Origin: a virus
Length of the DNA: 64,000 bases
Virus record (IMG/VR): IMGVR_UViG_3300025133_000029
Location: 1 to 64,000 of that record
Reading direction: 5' to 3' (one strand)
Each line of letters begins with the position of its first letter. The stretch's first letter is position 1. The notes beneath the pieces are model-generated. The model had not been told where the DNA came from. It did no database searches and worked only from the letters and a program-made list of their open reading frames with translations. Of this stretch, positions 6,491-14,175 are shown piece after piece. Both the position numbers and the translations under genes were made by a program.

Positions 6491-6982
6491 ATGTCATTTT
6501 TAGAAACTGCGGTTGTTATTGGCAAAAATGGGGATCCCCTCTATTGGCATGAACCTTTGGGGAGGACTTCCGTCTATATCCCCGATTCCCAAAATTTGTG
6601 GGATGTTCTTTGGGAAAACAGGGACGATCTTTTGGGTGTTGCACACACACATCCAGGGAATGGGAAGCCAGTTCCTTCTCCAATAGATTTGGACACATTC
6701 TATGGGTGTGAACTAGGTCTAGGCTTCGGGCTGGCATGGTGGATAGCAACAGAGGATGAATTTCAAGAATTTAGACTTGTTCATTTTGATAGGAAGGTGG
6801 TTTTTCCGGGGTTGGATGAGTCTAAAGCAGAAAAATTTATTTGTTCGCCCACATCATGGATGGATTCTTCTGGTCTTTGTTATTCTACTTCGTTGTTTGA
6901 ACTGTGTAAATTGGGGCCTGATAAGCGGGTACCTGATTGGGTACATGAATTGCGTAGCAGGTCTGGCTACGAAGGAGATTAA
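6491..6982 (+). CDS. JAB/MPN (JAMM) metallopeptidase
   Basis: Encodes 163 aa. ATG 6491 has AAGGAATAGTC before it; the longer frame from 6410 would read through the palindrome region. The JAMM zinc motif is complete: Glu5, then H52-T-H54-P-G, S63 and D66. This is the Prok-JAB type seen next to E1-like and ubiquitin-like genes. Such enzymes remove C-terminal tails from ubiquitin-like proteins or cleave their conjugates. The next gene, 6 nt downstream, is a small candidate ubiquitin-like protein, and an E1-like gene lies at 9384. Catalytic residues are all present, so it should be active. Confidence 0.85.
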   Translation: MSFLETAVVIGKNGDPLYWHEPLGRTSVYIPDSQNLWDVLWENRDDLLGVAHTHPGNGKPVPSPIDLDTFYGCELGLGFGLAWWIATEDEFQEFRLVHFDRKVVFPGLDESKAEKFICSPTSWMDSSGLCYSTSLFELCKLGPDKRVPDWVHELRSRSGYEGD

Positions 6983-6988
6983 AAAACG

Positions 6989-7282
6989 ATGACAACAGCA
7001 TTGGTTACTACGATTCGAGATGATCAAGCAAAATTGAACATCACATGGGAAGGGCAAAACGGAGAACTTCCTGACGCGGTCCCTGCAAGCTCGAGCGACG
7101 AAGAGGTCAAAAGGTTCGCAGAGGAAGCCGTGCGAGGGGGAGACGTTCCGGGTATTTCGGCAGATCCCAATGCGGACTTTTCGAGCTTTGTCGTTCGTCG
7201 GTATGAACCGGAGGCGAGGGTTCCATATCTTCGGTTTTTCTTGCAACCCAAAACTCAGTTTGGGATTGCTCCAAAATGGTAG
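6989..7282 (+). CDS. small ubiquitin-like protein candidate
   Basis: Encodes 97 aa; ATG after GAAGGAGATTAAAAAACG. It begins with a short beta-like segment (LNITWEGQNGELPD), then an acidic helix, and ends in PKTQFG-IAPKW. The single Gly92, followed by five residues, would be a natural processing site for the JAMM peptidase encoded just upstream. From memory, similar short proteins ending in KTPFG occur in other phages. The beta-grasp fold is inferred from length, context and tail, not from a strong motif. Overlaps the next gene by 7 nt. Confidence 0.5.
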   Translation: MTTALVTTIRDDQAKLNITWEGQNGELPDAVPASSSDEEVKRFAEEAVRGGDVPGISADPNADFSSFVVRRYEPEARVPYLRFFLQPKTQFGIAPKW

Positions 7283-8142
7283 CGCATCCAGGAGAAATGA
7301 CGGCAAGGGATCGCTTCTACAGTGATAGGTTAGAGAAAACCTTTTTCATTATAGAAGCGACTTCCTTTGAGCAGCACACTCTTTGGCAGAACCACCACTA
7401 CTACCCAACTCTCTCGCTAGATTATAGAGGATTTCGAGAGGAGTCTGTTTCGTGGGATAGTCTGTCTGGGATAATTATAACGATAGGGCACTTGGGGGAA
7501 AAGCTAGTTGCTATTTCTTTATCGTGGGTTATGGTTAATGGAGTGCCTGTTCTGTTTTGGTGTCCTAGCTCGAAAGTGGTTTGCTATGACTTGATAGAGA
7601 AGTGGTTCTCTGAGAATTGTGTACCAGAACGATGGGGTAATGGTACGCGAAGGTCGTATACGGATGCGAACAACTTCAGTCATTGTAGAATTGCAATTAA
7701 AGAATATAAGGATGGCGAACACAGCAATCCTTATAAATATCCATTTGACTTTCCGATACATTCACCACCAAAGGAAATCGATCTGAAAGATTTGGAAGCT
7801 TTTGATTTAGCAAAGCGACAGAAGGATCTGGATGTTTGTTGCAGATCTTGTGGTCGAAGTGATATCCGCCTCTATCGAAGCTATGGGGGATTTCGGCGAA
7901 CCGAAGAAGATAGATGCAACGAGCATCTGGAGGAGGTCTGTTCGGGTGAGGATTTTAGGGGGTGGTATGTTCCTCTTATAGTCGATGATGCGGGGAATGC
8001 ATGGGGATATACTTCAGTTCCGCAAAATGCTATAGATGCTTTCTATGGTTTAGAAGATTTTACACAGGAAAAACCATATTGGTGTGGTCCTGGTGAAAGA
8101 TCTGATGGGATTTCGGGTTGGTCTAATCGGTCATTGGCTTAG
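7276..8142 (+). CDS. hypothetical phage protein with Cys pairs
   Basis: Encodes 288 aa. ATG 7276 overlaps the previous stop; ATG 7297 directly behind AGGAGAA is an alternative. The N-terminal half has a GVPVLFWCPSS segment and a GTRRSYTDANNFSHC segment. Similar pieces occur in unannotated phage proteins next to JAMM genes, as far as I recall. The C-terminal half carries CCRSCG near residue 190 and a later Cys/His pair, possibly a zinc site. Its place between Ub-like and E1-like genes makes a role in that cassette possible, but no E2 active-site motif is seen. Confidence 0.6.
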   Translation: MVAHPGEMTARDRFYSDRLEKTFFIIEATSFEQHTLWQNHHYYPTLSLDYRGFREESVSWDSLSGIIITIGHLGEKLVAISLSWVMVNGVPVLFWCPSSKVVCYDLIEKWFSENCVPERWGNGTRRSYTDANNFSHCRIAIKEYKDGEHSNPYKYPFDFPIHSPPKEIDLKDLEAFDLAKRQKDLDVCCRSCGRSDIRLYRSYGGFRRTEEDRCNEHLEEVCSGEDFRGWYVPLIVDDAGNAWGYTSVPQNAIDAFYGLEDFTQEKPYWCGPGERSDGISGWSNRSLA

Positions 8143-8146
8143 GGAT

Positions 8147-8707
8147 ATGATTATTGTAGATTCCTTACAAAATGATCCGACAAATGTTATTTTTTTAGAC
8201 ATGGATGGCGTTCTCAATAATAGAGATTTTTTAACAGAATCATTTCTAAGATGGAAGAGAGATAAAAAGAAGGGAATTGTTAAAGACTGGGGAATTGGTG
8301 AGGGGTTTTTGTATTTGATTTGCGAACAACTGGTAGAGCGACTGAATCGAATAACATTGGCCACAGATGCAAAGTTAGTAATGTCTTCTTCTTGGCGTTA
8401 TTCGTGGTATGAAGACTTTGAGGGACTTCAAGATTTATTCAAAAATGCAGGGATTCAAGGTGAGTTAATAGGGATGACGCCTTTGGGAGTGTCTGGAGGG
8501 GATTCGCGAGGAAAACAGATACAACGATGGTTGGATGAAAATCTTAAAAATTCTAAAGGGTGGCAAATAAATAGATTTATCATTTTGGATGATAGTTCTG
8601 ATATGGAGCATTTGATGTCGTTCTTGGTGAGGACAAGCTTGCATGGCCCCATGGGAGGTTTGCAAGACAAACATGTAAAAAAAGCAATCTCTCAATTATT
8701 AGGATAA
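8147..8707 (+). CDS. HAD-superfamily hydrolase
   Basis: Encodes 186 aa from ATG 8147; a longer frame from 8084 would overlap the previous gene by 59 nt. Motif I is D18-M-D20-G-V-L-N, motif II is in SSSWR, and a late acidic motif lies in ILDDSSDM. This is the compact HAD type common in large phages. It is likely a phosphatase acting on a nucleotide or other small phosphoester; the substrate is unknown. All key acidic residues are present. Confidence 0.8.
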   Translation: MIIVDSLQNDPTNVIFLDMDGVLNNRDFLTESFLRWKRDKKKGIVKDWGIGEGFLYLICEQLVERLNRITLATDAKLVMSSSWRYSWYEDFEGLQDLFKNAGIQGELIGMTPLGVSGGDSRGKQIQRWLDENLKNSKGWQINRFIILDDSSDMEHLMSFLVRTSLHGPMGGLQDKHVKKAISQLLG

Positions 8708-8744
8708 TAAGAATATTGTTTTTTTTGAATCCAATGGAGTTGTT

Positions 8745-9371
8745 ATGCCTTTTGGTAAACTTATTCCTGAAATGGAGACGTATTTAGCGAATCTATGTGC
8801 AGGACGTCATGTGTGGGATTTAGGTGCAGGTGATTGCATAAGGTCCTTGGGTTTGTATAACTTGGGTGCATCAAGGGTTACAGCGGTTGATAAGGCTTTT
8901 CTTAAGGGGGAGTTGGGAAATCCATCTGTTGCAGAAGGTCTTCCGGATCTATACAGAGATGATTGGTTTTCTGCGATTGCTTGTTATTTCGAAGATCTTT
9001 TTTCAGGAAATCATATTCCTAGAGATGGAATTGATATTGCCTTTGTTTCTTGGCCAGTTGACAAGCGGAGTATGTCGGGTTTAGTCAAAGTGTTGGAAGC
9101 ATCTGATGTTATTGTTTATTTGGGCAAAAATACAGATGGAACTCAGTGTGGCAATGCGGAGTTGTTTCGGTATTTACTCCATAGAGAAATATTAGTGCAT
9201 ATTCCTTGTGAGATAAACACATTGATTGTGTACGGAGATGTGAGGATGTGTAGAAGGGAGAGAATTCTTTTCGAGGAGTATTGTGCTTTTTATCATGGCT
9301 TAGTCTCTTATGATTCTGGCTATGCGCAATTGAATCAGGATATGTTGTATTGGTTAAATTTTGGGTCTTAA
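8745..9371 (+). CDS. SAM-dependent methyltransferase-like protein
   Basis: Encodes 208 aa. Motif I reads W-D25-L-G27-A-G29-D, followed about 20 residues later by TAVDKA, whose Asp would bind the SAM ribose. This is a class I methyltransferase N-terminal half. No NPPY or other target-specific motif is present, so the substrate is unknown. It has several cysteines and no zinc cluster. It lies between the HAD gene and the E1-like gene with short gaps, so all are probably on one transcript. Confidence 0.65.
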   Translation: MPFGKLIPEMETYLANLCAGRHVWDLGAGDCIRSLGLYNLGASRVTAVDKAFLKGELGNPSVAEGLPDLYRDDWFSAIACYFEDLFSGNHIPRDGIDIAFVSWPVDKRSMSGLVKVLEASDVIVYLGKNTDGTQCGNAELFRYLLHREILVHIPCEINTLIVYGDVRMCRRERILFEEYCAFYHGLVSYDSGYAQLNQDMLYWLNFGS

Positions 9372-9383
9372 GGGGAAAGAAAC

Positions 9384-9983
9384 GTGTCAAAGAAAATAGT
9401 TATTGTGGGTGGCGGTGCTCTGGGTTCTCATCTATTGTTTGGCTTGAGGGCACAATTGTTTACTCGTAGTGGCGAAGGACTGTCTGTATGTGTTGTTGAC
9501 TTTGATGTTGTTGAGCAAAAGAACCTTTGGTCTCAATTGCATACTAAGATGTCTATTCGAAAACGAAAATCACAAGCTTTGCAGCAGGCTATGAATGGTC
9601 TTTTTGGGATTCGTATCGAAAGCAACACGAATCGTCTAGAAGAGAATAACAAAGAGGTTATTTTGAATGATGCATTCTTGATTGTGGATTGTGTTGATAA
9701 TGCAGCGACACGAATACTTATTCAAGAGTACGCAAGGGAGAAAAATATTGCGTGTCTCCATGGCGCACTTGCGGCGGGTGGGATTTTTGGAAGCGTCCAT
9801 TGGAATGAGAGGTTTGTAGTGGATGAAGATCCAGAAGAAGAGCAAGCGACGTGCGAGGATGGAGCCTTTCTACCATTCATACAATTCACATCTGCTTTGA
9901 TGGCAGGAACCATTCAGGAGTTCTTGGAGAGTGGGAAAAAGAGAAGCTTTAATCTATTTCCTTGGAATGTTTTAGAAATATAG
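9384..9983 (+). CDS. E1-like adenylyltransferase (ThiF/MoeB/HesA family)
   Basis: Encodes 199 aa; GTG start after AAGGGGAAAGAAAC. The nucleotide-binding loop is G9-G-G-A-L-G-S, followed by V-D39-F-D41-x-V-E and N46, then D102-C-V-D-N. These are the conserved ThiF-fold ATP-binding residues. It is shorter than ThiF or MoeB (about 240-250 aa) and lacks their CxxC zinc pairs. Cys157 is placed where a catalytic Cys could act. E1 enzymes adenylate the C-terminal Gly of a ubiquitin-like protein; the candidate partner is the 97-aa protein at 6989. Confidence 0.85.
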   Translation: MSKKIVIVGGGALGSHLLFGLRAQLFTRSGEGLSVCVVDFDVVEQKNLWSQLHTKMSIRKRKSQALQQAMNGLFGIRIESNTNRLEENNKEVILNDAFLIVDCVDNAATRILIQEYAREKNIACLHGALAAGGIFGSVHWNERFVVDEDPEEEQATCEDGAFLPFIQFTSALMAGTIQEFLESGKKRSFNLFPWNVLEI

Positions 9984-10020
9984 GGGTTGTGACTTCTTAG
10001 AACATATATAATTGTTATCT

Positions 10021-10075
10021 TAATAATGGGAAGGGGAGATCTTTAGAGTCTAAAGATCTCCCCTTCCCATTATTA
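10021..10075. terminator. 55-bp perfect inverted repeat built around palindrome copy 3
   Basis: Arms of 27 bp are fully complementary (10021-10047/10049-10075) around a single central G at 10048. The inner 17 bp (10040-10056) are the palindrome TCTTTAGA-G-TCTAAAGA. The outer part adds a GGGAAGGGGA/TCCCCTTCCC block. It lies between the E1-like gene and the helicase gene. It could end transcription from either side or serve as an extended protein-binding site. Confidence 0.8.
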
Positions 10076-10114
10076 CAAAGTAATCACGGATTTATATTTT
10101 GGAGGATTATTCTT

Positions 10115-12034
10115 ATGCAGGCATTGGTTGAGATAGACTCTGTTTTTTCGCGAGTGTTTTGCTTAGATGAAAAAGGTCAAAAAATAAGTCTAAATCGATG
10201 GATAGAGCTATTTAGGGATGCAGTCTTGTCTGCTACATCGTATATGTCGTCTGGGTGTCAATTCTCAGATAATTATAGAAATGGAACATGGGATGGTCGG
10301 ATTAGGTTACAGAAAACCTTGTCAGGAAGAATTGGTTATTCGTTTCCAACAGGTTTAGTAGGCCATGTCGTACAAATGCTGCAAATGTCGAACATTGCCA
10401 TTAATTACTTGGATTGCAGATCGAAGCCCGTGCCTCATTGTGAGCCATTGCATGAACTAGCAGGGTTTACTCTTCGTTCTTATCAAAATCGCATGATTTC
10501 CTCTATCCTGGAGCAACCTGAGAGTATTTACTCGATAGGAGAGGAGTGGGGAGAATATCTTTATGACGGAACAGGAATAAAAACACCGCTACGAGTATCA
10601 GGACTGGGAATATGGTGTGCTGCGACGGGGGGCGGGAAGACATTAACGGTTGCAGGATTAATAGGTCGCCTTGCAGTAAAGACCCTCTTTGTTGTTTATG
10701 GAAACAATCTTGTCCTGCAGACCTATAGGCGTTTTGAAGAAGCTTTTTCTAATTGGTTTATAACAAATGATTTAACTATGGGTTTGGGAATAGAGGGAAA
10801 CCTGGACGAGGGCTTTGTAACAGTAGCTGGAATAAGCACATTATCGTCTATATTAGAGAGATGTGACAAAACAATCAGTCGTGTAAAGAAAACAATTGGG
10901 GACCTGCTAAAAGAGGGAAAGCTCTCGACCACGGCTAAAAACTTACTTCGTGAGTATTTATCGGTTTATACGAAGGTTTCAAAATCAACTAGACTTTTGG
11001 AGATAGCACAAGAACTATACAATCTAGGCGCTGTATCAGAAAAGGTCTTAAATATTCTTGGTCAGTTCCCTGTTAATTACAGGAATGCTTTGGGTGCCAG
11101 GACGGAGTTGATAGAATACTTAAAAACAGTGGAACTCTTGGTATATGATGAAGCCCATGGAGCAGGAAGCAAGATGGGTTATGGTTTTTGTCAAGAGTGT
11201 CCTGCGTATTATCGTTTGGCGATGTCTGCAACACCTTTGGATCGTTCAGACGAAGCAAACTTGAAGGTCGTGGCGTCTTTTGGTGATTTATTGGTGAATG
11301 TAACTAGTAAAGAGTTGCGGGATGCAGGCGTTCTTCCCCCGGCAGAAATATTTTTGCTTACGGTGCTTGGAGAGGTTGAGGGGAAATGGCCTGGAGCCTA
11401 CACAGACGGTATTGTGAACTATGAGGATAGAAATTCGTGGGTTTTTGATGTTCTGGCGATAGAAAGATCTTTAGGTATGCGGTGTTTGGTCCTTTTTGAT
11501 CGAATCGAACACGGAGAAAATTTGGGTGATGGAATGGAAGCGGGTAGAGGCTCTCTGCATGGAGACACAGGTAGTTTTATTATTCTAGATGGTGATTCAA
11601 GTTTGGATGAGAGAGAAGAGGGCATTGATTTATTTAAGAGTGGGGAAATTGATGTTCTTTTTGCGTCTAAGATTTTCAAGCAAGGGATTGATCTTCCGGA
11701 AATTGATGTTTTAATTGTGGCATCTGGAGGAAAGGGGAAGATTCCGGTTCTACAAGGTTTGGGGAGGGGGTTACGTGGCACGAGATTGAGAGTGTATGAT
11801 TTTTCAGACTTTCAGCACAAAATCCTTGCAAGGCACTCACTAACAAGGCATAAAATCTATGAGTCTCAAGGATGTTATAGTATTAAATACATTCAAACGT
11901 TGAATGAGTTGCGTCAGGTGCTATTAGAGAAGGAAGAAGGAGAAACAAATGACGTCGTCGATAGCGGTACCAATTCCGGAACAAGTCAAGAAGAAAGAGG
12001 AGAAGGAGGGGGACAAGGTTCCTTTGGATTCTAA
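10115..12034 (+). CDS. SF2 DNA/RNA helicase, UvsW-like
   Basis: Encodes 639 aa; ATG after TTGGAGGATTATTCTT. Walker A is A170-T-G-G-G-K175-T176, the DEAH box is D345-E-A-H348 and motif III is S371-A-T. The C-terminal RecA-like domain contains FKQGIDLPEIDV and a Q..GRGLRG motif VI. An insert of about 110 residues separates motifs I and II. Phage UvsW-type helicases unwind branched DNA and R-loops and help switch from origin-dependent to recombination-dependent replication. RecA, SbcCD and UvsY-like genes elsewhere in the window fit this. The 3' end overlaps the next gene by 86 nt. Confidence 0.85.
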   Translation: MQALVEIDSVFSRVFCLDEKGQKISLNRWIELFRDAVLSATSYMSSGCQFSDNYRNGTWDGRIRLQKTLSGRIGYSFPTGLVGHVVQMLQMSNIAINYLDCRSKPVPHCEPLHELAGFTLRSYQNRMISSILEQPESIYSIGEEWGEYLYDGTGIKTPLRVSGLGIWCAATGGGKTLTVAGLIGRLAVKTLFVVYGNNLVLQTYRRFEEAFSNWFITNDLTMGLGIEGNLDEGFVTVAGISTLSSILERCDKTISRVKKTIGDLLKEGKLSTTAKNLLREYLSVYTKVSKSTRLLEIAQELYNLGAVSEKVLNILGQFPVNYRNALGARTELIEYLKTVELLVYDEAHGAGSKMGYGFCQECPAYYRLAMSATPLDRSDEANLKVVASFGDLLVNVTSKELRDAGVLPPAEIFLLTVLGEVEGKWPGAYTDGIVNYEDRNSWVFDVLAIERSLGMRCLVLFDRIEHGENLGDGMEAGRGSLHGDTGSFIILDGDSSLDEREEGIDLFKSGEIDVLFASKIFKQGIDLPEIDVLIVASGGKGKIPVLQGLGRGLRGTRLRVYDFSDFQHKILARHSLTRHKIYESQGCYSIKYIQTLNELRQVLLEKEEGETNDVVDSGTNSGTSQEERGEGGGQGSFGF

Positions 12035-12668
12035 TTTGGAAAATTCAGATACATTGTCAAAGAATCCTGTGACGAAATCGAGTGGATTGGGAGACATTTC
12101 TGCAGAGTTAGAGCAGCTTTTGGAAGATCACGGGGAAGCTACTAATCATGCTTTAGAATCGCTTATCGGTAGTGAATTGTCGACTGTTTTTTCTGTTCTT
12201 GAAAAAGGTTATTTAGAGAATGGATTTGGTGGATTATTGGTCGTTCCCCGTGATGTAGCACAGCATGTTTCTTTTGCATGGACGCGACTTTTACAAGCGA
12301 TGAAGGAGAGAGGGGAATACGGGGGAAGTGTAGAGGGTAACGCTTTTATTTGTCGGATGATGCCGGATGGGAGCCTTTTCTTAAAGGCTGTGCCTATGCC
12401 TGAAGGGCTTGTTTTTTGTTCAACTCCTTTTGCACCTCCTGTGCAACAATTAGGTGGATTACCTAAATTGCCATCGCAATCTGGTCCGGTCCCCCAGAAT
12501 TTTCGTTTTGATGGAAATGAAAATCTTGAGAATGTTGAACCATTGCAAACAAATTTGGTTCCACTTCCAAGCCAAGAAAATTCGCAAGACAAAAAAGCTG
12601 CGAGTGCTTCTGGGGTAAAAAGAAGGTCTATTATACTTAGTAATAATGGCGATGTTGTTGTTGACTAA
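11949..12668 (+). CDS. hypothetical protein, charged N-terminus and Pro-rich C-terminus
   Basis: Encodes 239 aa. ATG 11949 is preceded by GAAGGAGAAACAA and overlaps the helicase 3' end by 86 nt in another frame, a long overlap for this genome. A later start is possible, but this SD is strong. Residues 12-60 are low-complexity and charged; about 65-140 look like a compact helical domain. The rest is Pro/Gln/Asn-rich. No recognised motif. Translational coupling to the helicase is likely. Confidence 0.7.
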   Translation: MTSSIAVPIPEQVKKKEEKEGDKVPLDSNLENSDTLSKNPVTKSSGLGDISAELEQLLEDHGEATNHALESLIGSELSTVFSVLEKGYLENGFGGLLVVPRDVAQHVSFAWTRLLQAMKERGEYGGSVEGNAFICRMMPDGSLFLKAVPMPEGLVFCSTPFAPPVQQLGGLPKLPSQSGPVPQNFRFDGNENLENVEPLQTNLVPLPSQENSQDKKAASASGVKRRSIILSNNGDVVVD

Positions 12669-12751
12669 TTGATATTTTAGAGTTCTGGTAAGATAATCAA
12701 AATGCGTCTTAAGTATATAGTTTATAACTTGTTTTTATAAGGAGATATTTG

Positions 12752-13363
12752 ATGTCTGACTGGTCTGAGAGCGCCTTTGCATCTACAGCTTTTCTTTGGG
12801 TAGAGACAGATACACAAAGTCTATTGAATTCAGATAAAGTTGAGGAGTCTTGGCTCGGAGTGTCAATACCGGAGAAATTTGACGGAATATTTCGATCGTG
12901 GTGTCGAACGCTTTCTATGGCAGATTATCGTTTTGTGGGGTCTTTGAATTTTTGGTTATTTGCTCCCAGTATGCGTAAGGATCTGTTGGAGCGTTTTATC
13001 GGGTATGGTCTTGTTCTCGAGGAAAAGAAACCTGCTCGTCTGGGTGGGCCAAGGTGGGGAGGTGGAGGTGGAGGTGGAGGGGATTCTTTTTCTCCACAGG
13101 GTCCATCACCATCAGGTGGCGGGGATAAACTTGAGGGTCAAACGACAAAAACTTTTGCATCTGAATATTTAGAGGCATGTGAGATTTTGGGTTTGTCTCC
13201 GCATGCTCCTGAAGAAGTGGTGAAAGCAGCGTTTCGAGCTTTACAAAGAAAGCATCATCCTGATAAACAATTAACTGATGGACGGTCTTCTTCTGGCATA
13301 GATGCAGAGGCAAAGCGAATCAACTCTGCGATGGATACGATTAAGCAGCACCGTTCCTGGTAA
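12752..13363 (+). CDS. J-domain (DnaJ-like) protein
   Basis: Encodes 203 aa from ATG 12752 after AAGGAGATATTTG. Residues 1-95 are an unrecognised helical domain. Residues about 100-125 are a Gly/Ser/Pro linker encoded by a GGTGGAGGT-type repeat. Residues 141-198 are a C-terminal J domain with the H169-P-D171 signature flanked by basic residues. J domains stimulate DnaK ATPase. Placed between helicase genes, it may recruit host DnaK to remodel replication complexes, as lambda uses DnaJ; that role is inference. Confidence 0.8.
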   Translation: MSDWSESAFASTAFLWVETDTQSLLNSDKVEESWLGVSIPEKFDGIFRSWCRTLSMADYRFVGSLNFWLFAPSMRKDLLERFIGYGLVLEEKKPARLGGPRWGGGGGGGGDSFSPQGPSPSGGGDKLEGQTTKTFASEYLEACEILGLSPHAPEEVVKAAFRALQRKHHPDKQLTDGRSSSGIDAEAKRINSAMDTIKQHRSW

Positions 13364-13416
13364 TTATATATTCTTTCGAAAATTAGTTATTTACATGGGT
13401 TGTGTGGGGTTTACAC

Positions 13417-14142
13417 ATGGGATCTCGAAGTGCGTTGGGTGATGCTCCGGTGCCTCTTTCCTTAGTTTTGCGCGAGAAACAAGAGAAAAGAAAAAAACGA
13501 AGAGATAGAAGACGTCGGACAAGTAGCGCTCTATCATCCACAGATAAAGAAGAAATTATAAGGGGTGTATGTAGTGGGCGTTTTGCTCCTGTGGGGGGTA
13601 TAAAACAACAAACAGCACGCGCCGCTGATGAGATGGCCTCTCTGTGTGCAGAACTACATGCAGAATATTATGGGAGTAGGGTGTCTGATTGGCAATCACG
13701 ATCGCAGCAGAATAAAGGCCACTTGGGATGTTGCAGCAGAGCAGCGGCTCAGGCGGATATGTTAGGAGTGTGTTATCGAGATTACTTACGAGCGCAATTT
13801 TATTGGATCAATGATTATTTTTCTCGACCACCGAGATATTCGGAAATAGCAAGTCCCGGAGCTATAGTTCGTTACGAGAAGTGGAAGATTGTCAAAGAGG
13901 AGGGACAGGCACCACCTATGGTTGTTCATCCCGCGATTATGGGAAATATTGATCCAGGAGATCAGTCAGACAGTGATGTCATTGAATATGAAAAAATTGT
14001 ATTGGATCGCATGGTTCGTCAGTGGGGTAGTGAGGAGGAGGTCTGGAGAATGTTTGGTTCTCCTGAAGATACAGAAGTATTTTCAAGTGTTTTTAAGAAA
14101 ACCAGAGAAGTTTGGCGTTCCATGTATGGTAAAGATCTTTAG
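13417..14142 (+). CDS. hypothetical protein, basic N-terminus
   Basis: Encodes 241 aa from ATG 13417, with GGGG eleven bases before; an upstream in-frame start at 13402 is possible. Residues about 14-40 are very rich in Arg/Lys (EKQEKRKKRRDRRRR), suggesting nucleic-acid binding. The stop codon TAG (14140-14142) lies inside palindrome copy 4, which the reading frame enters as GAT CTT TAG. It is followed 33 nt later by the DnaB gene. A helicase loader would be expected about here, but no AAA+ motif is visible. Confidence 0.75.
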   Translation: MGSRSALGDAPVPLSLVLREKQEKRKKRRDRRRRTSSALSSTDKEEIIRGVCSGRFAPVGGIKQQTARAADEMASLCAELHAEYYGSRVSDWQSRSQQNKGHLGCCSRAAAQADMLGVCYRDYLRAQFYWINDYFSRPPRYSEIASPGAIVRYEKWKIVKEEGQAPPMVVHPAIMGNIDPGDQSDSDVIEYEKIVLDRMVRQWGSEEEVWRMFGSPEDTEVFSSVFKKTREVWRSMYGKDL

Positions 14143-14152
14143 ACTCTAAAGA
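14136..14152. repeat. 17-bp palindrome copy 4 (centre C)
   Basis: Perfect arms, extended to 13 bp per side (AAAGATCTTTAGA/TCTAAAGATCTTT). It supplies the TAG stop of the upstream gene and ends 23 nt before the DnaB ATG. Confidence 0.95.
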
Positions 14153-14175
14153 TCTTTGTTAGGGATTTTTTATAA

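Noticed and set aside
5434-8142. An E2-like conjugating enzyme in the ubiquitin-like block
   Set aside because: Neither the 5434 nor the 7276 protein shows a recognisable UBC active-site pattern, so no E2 was called.
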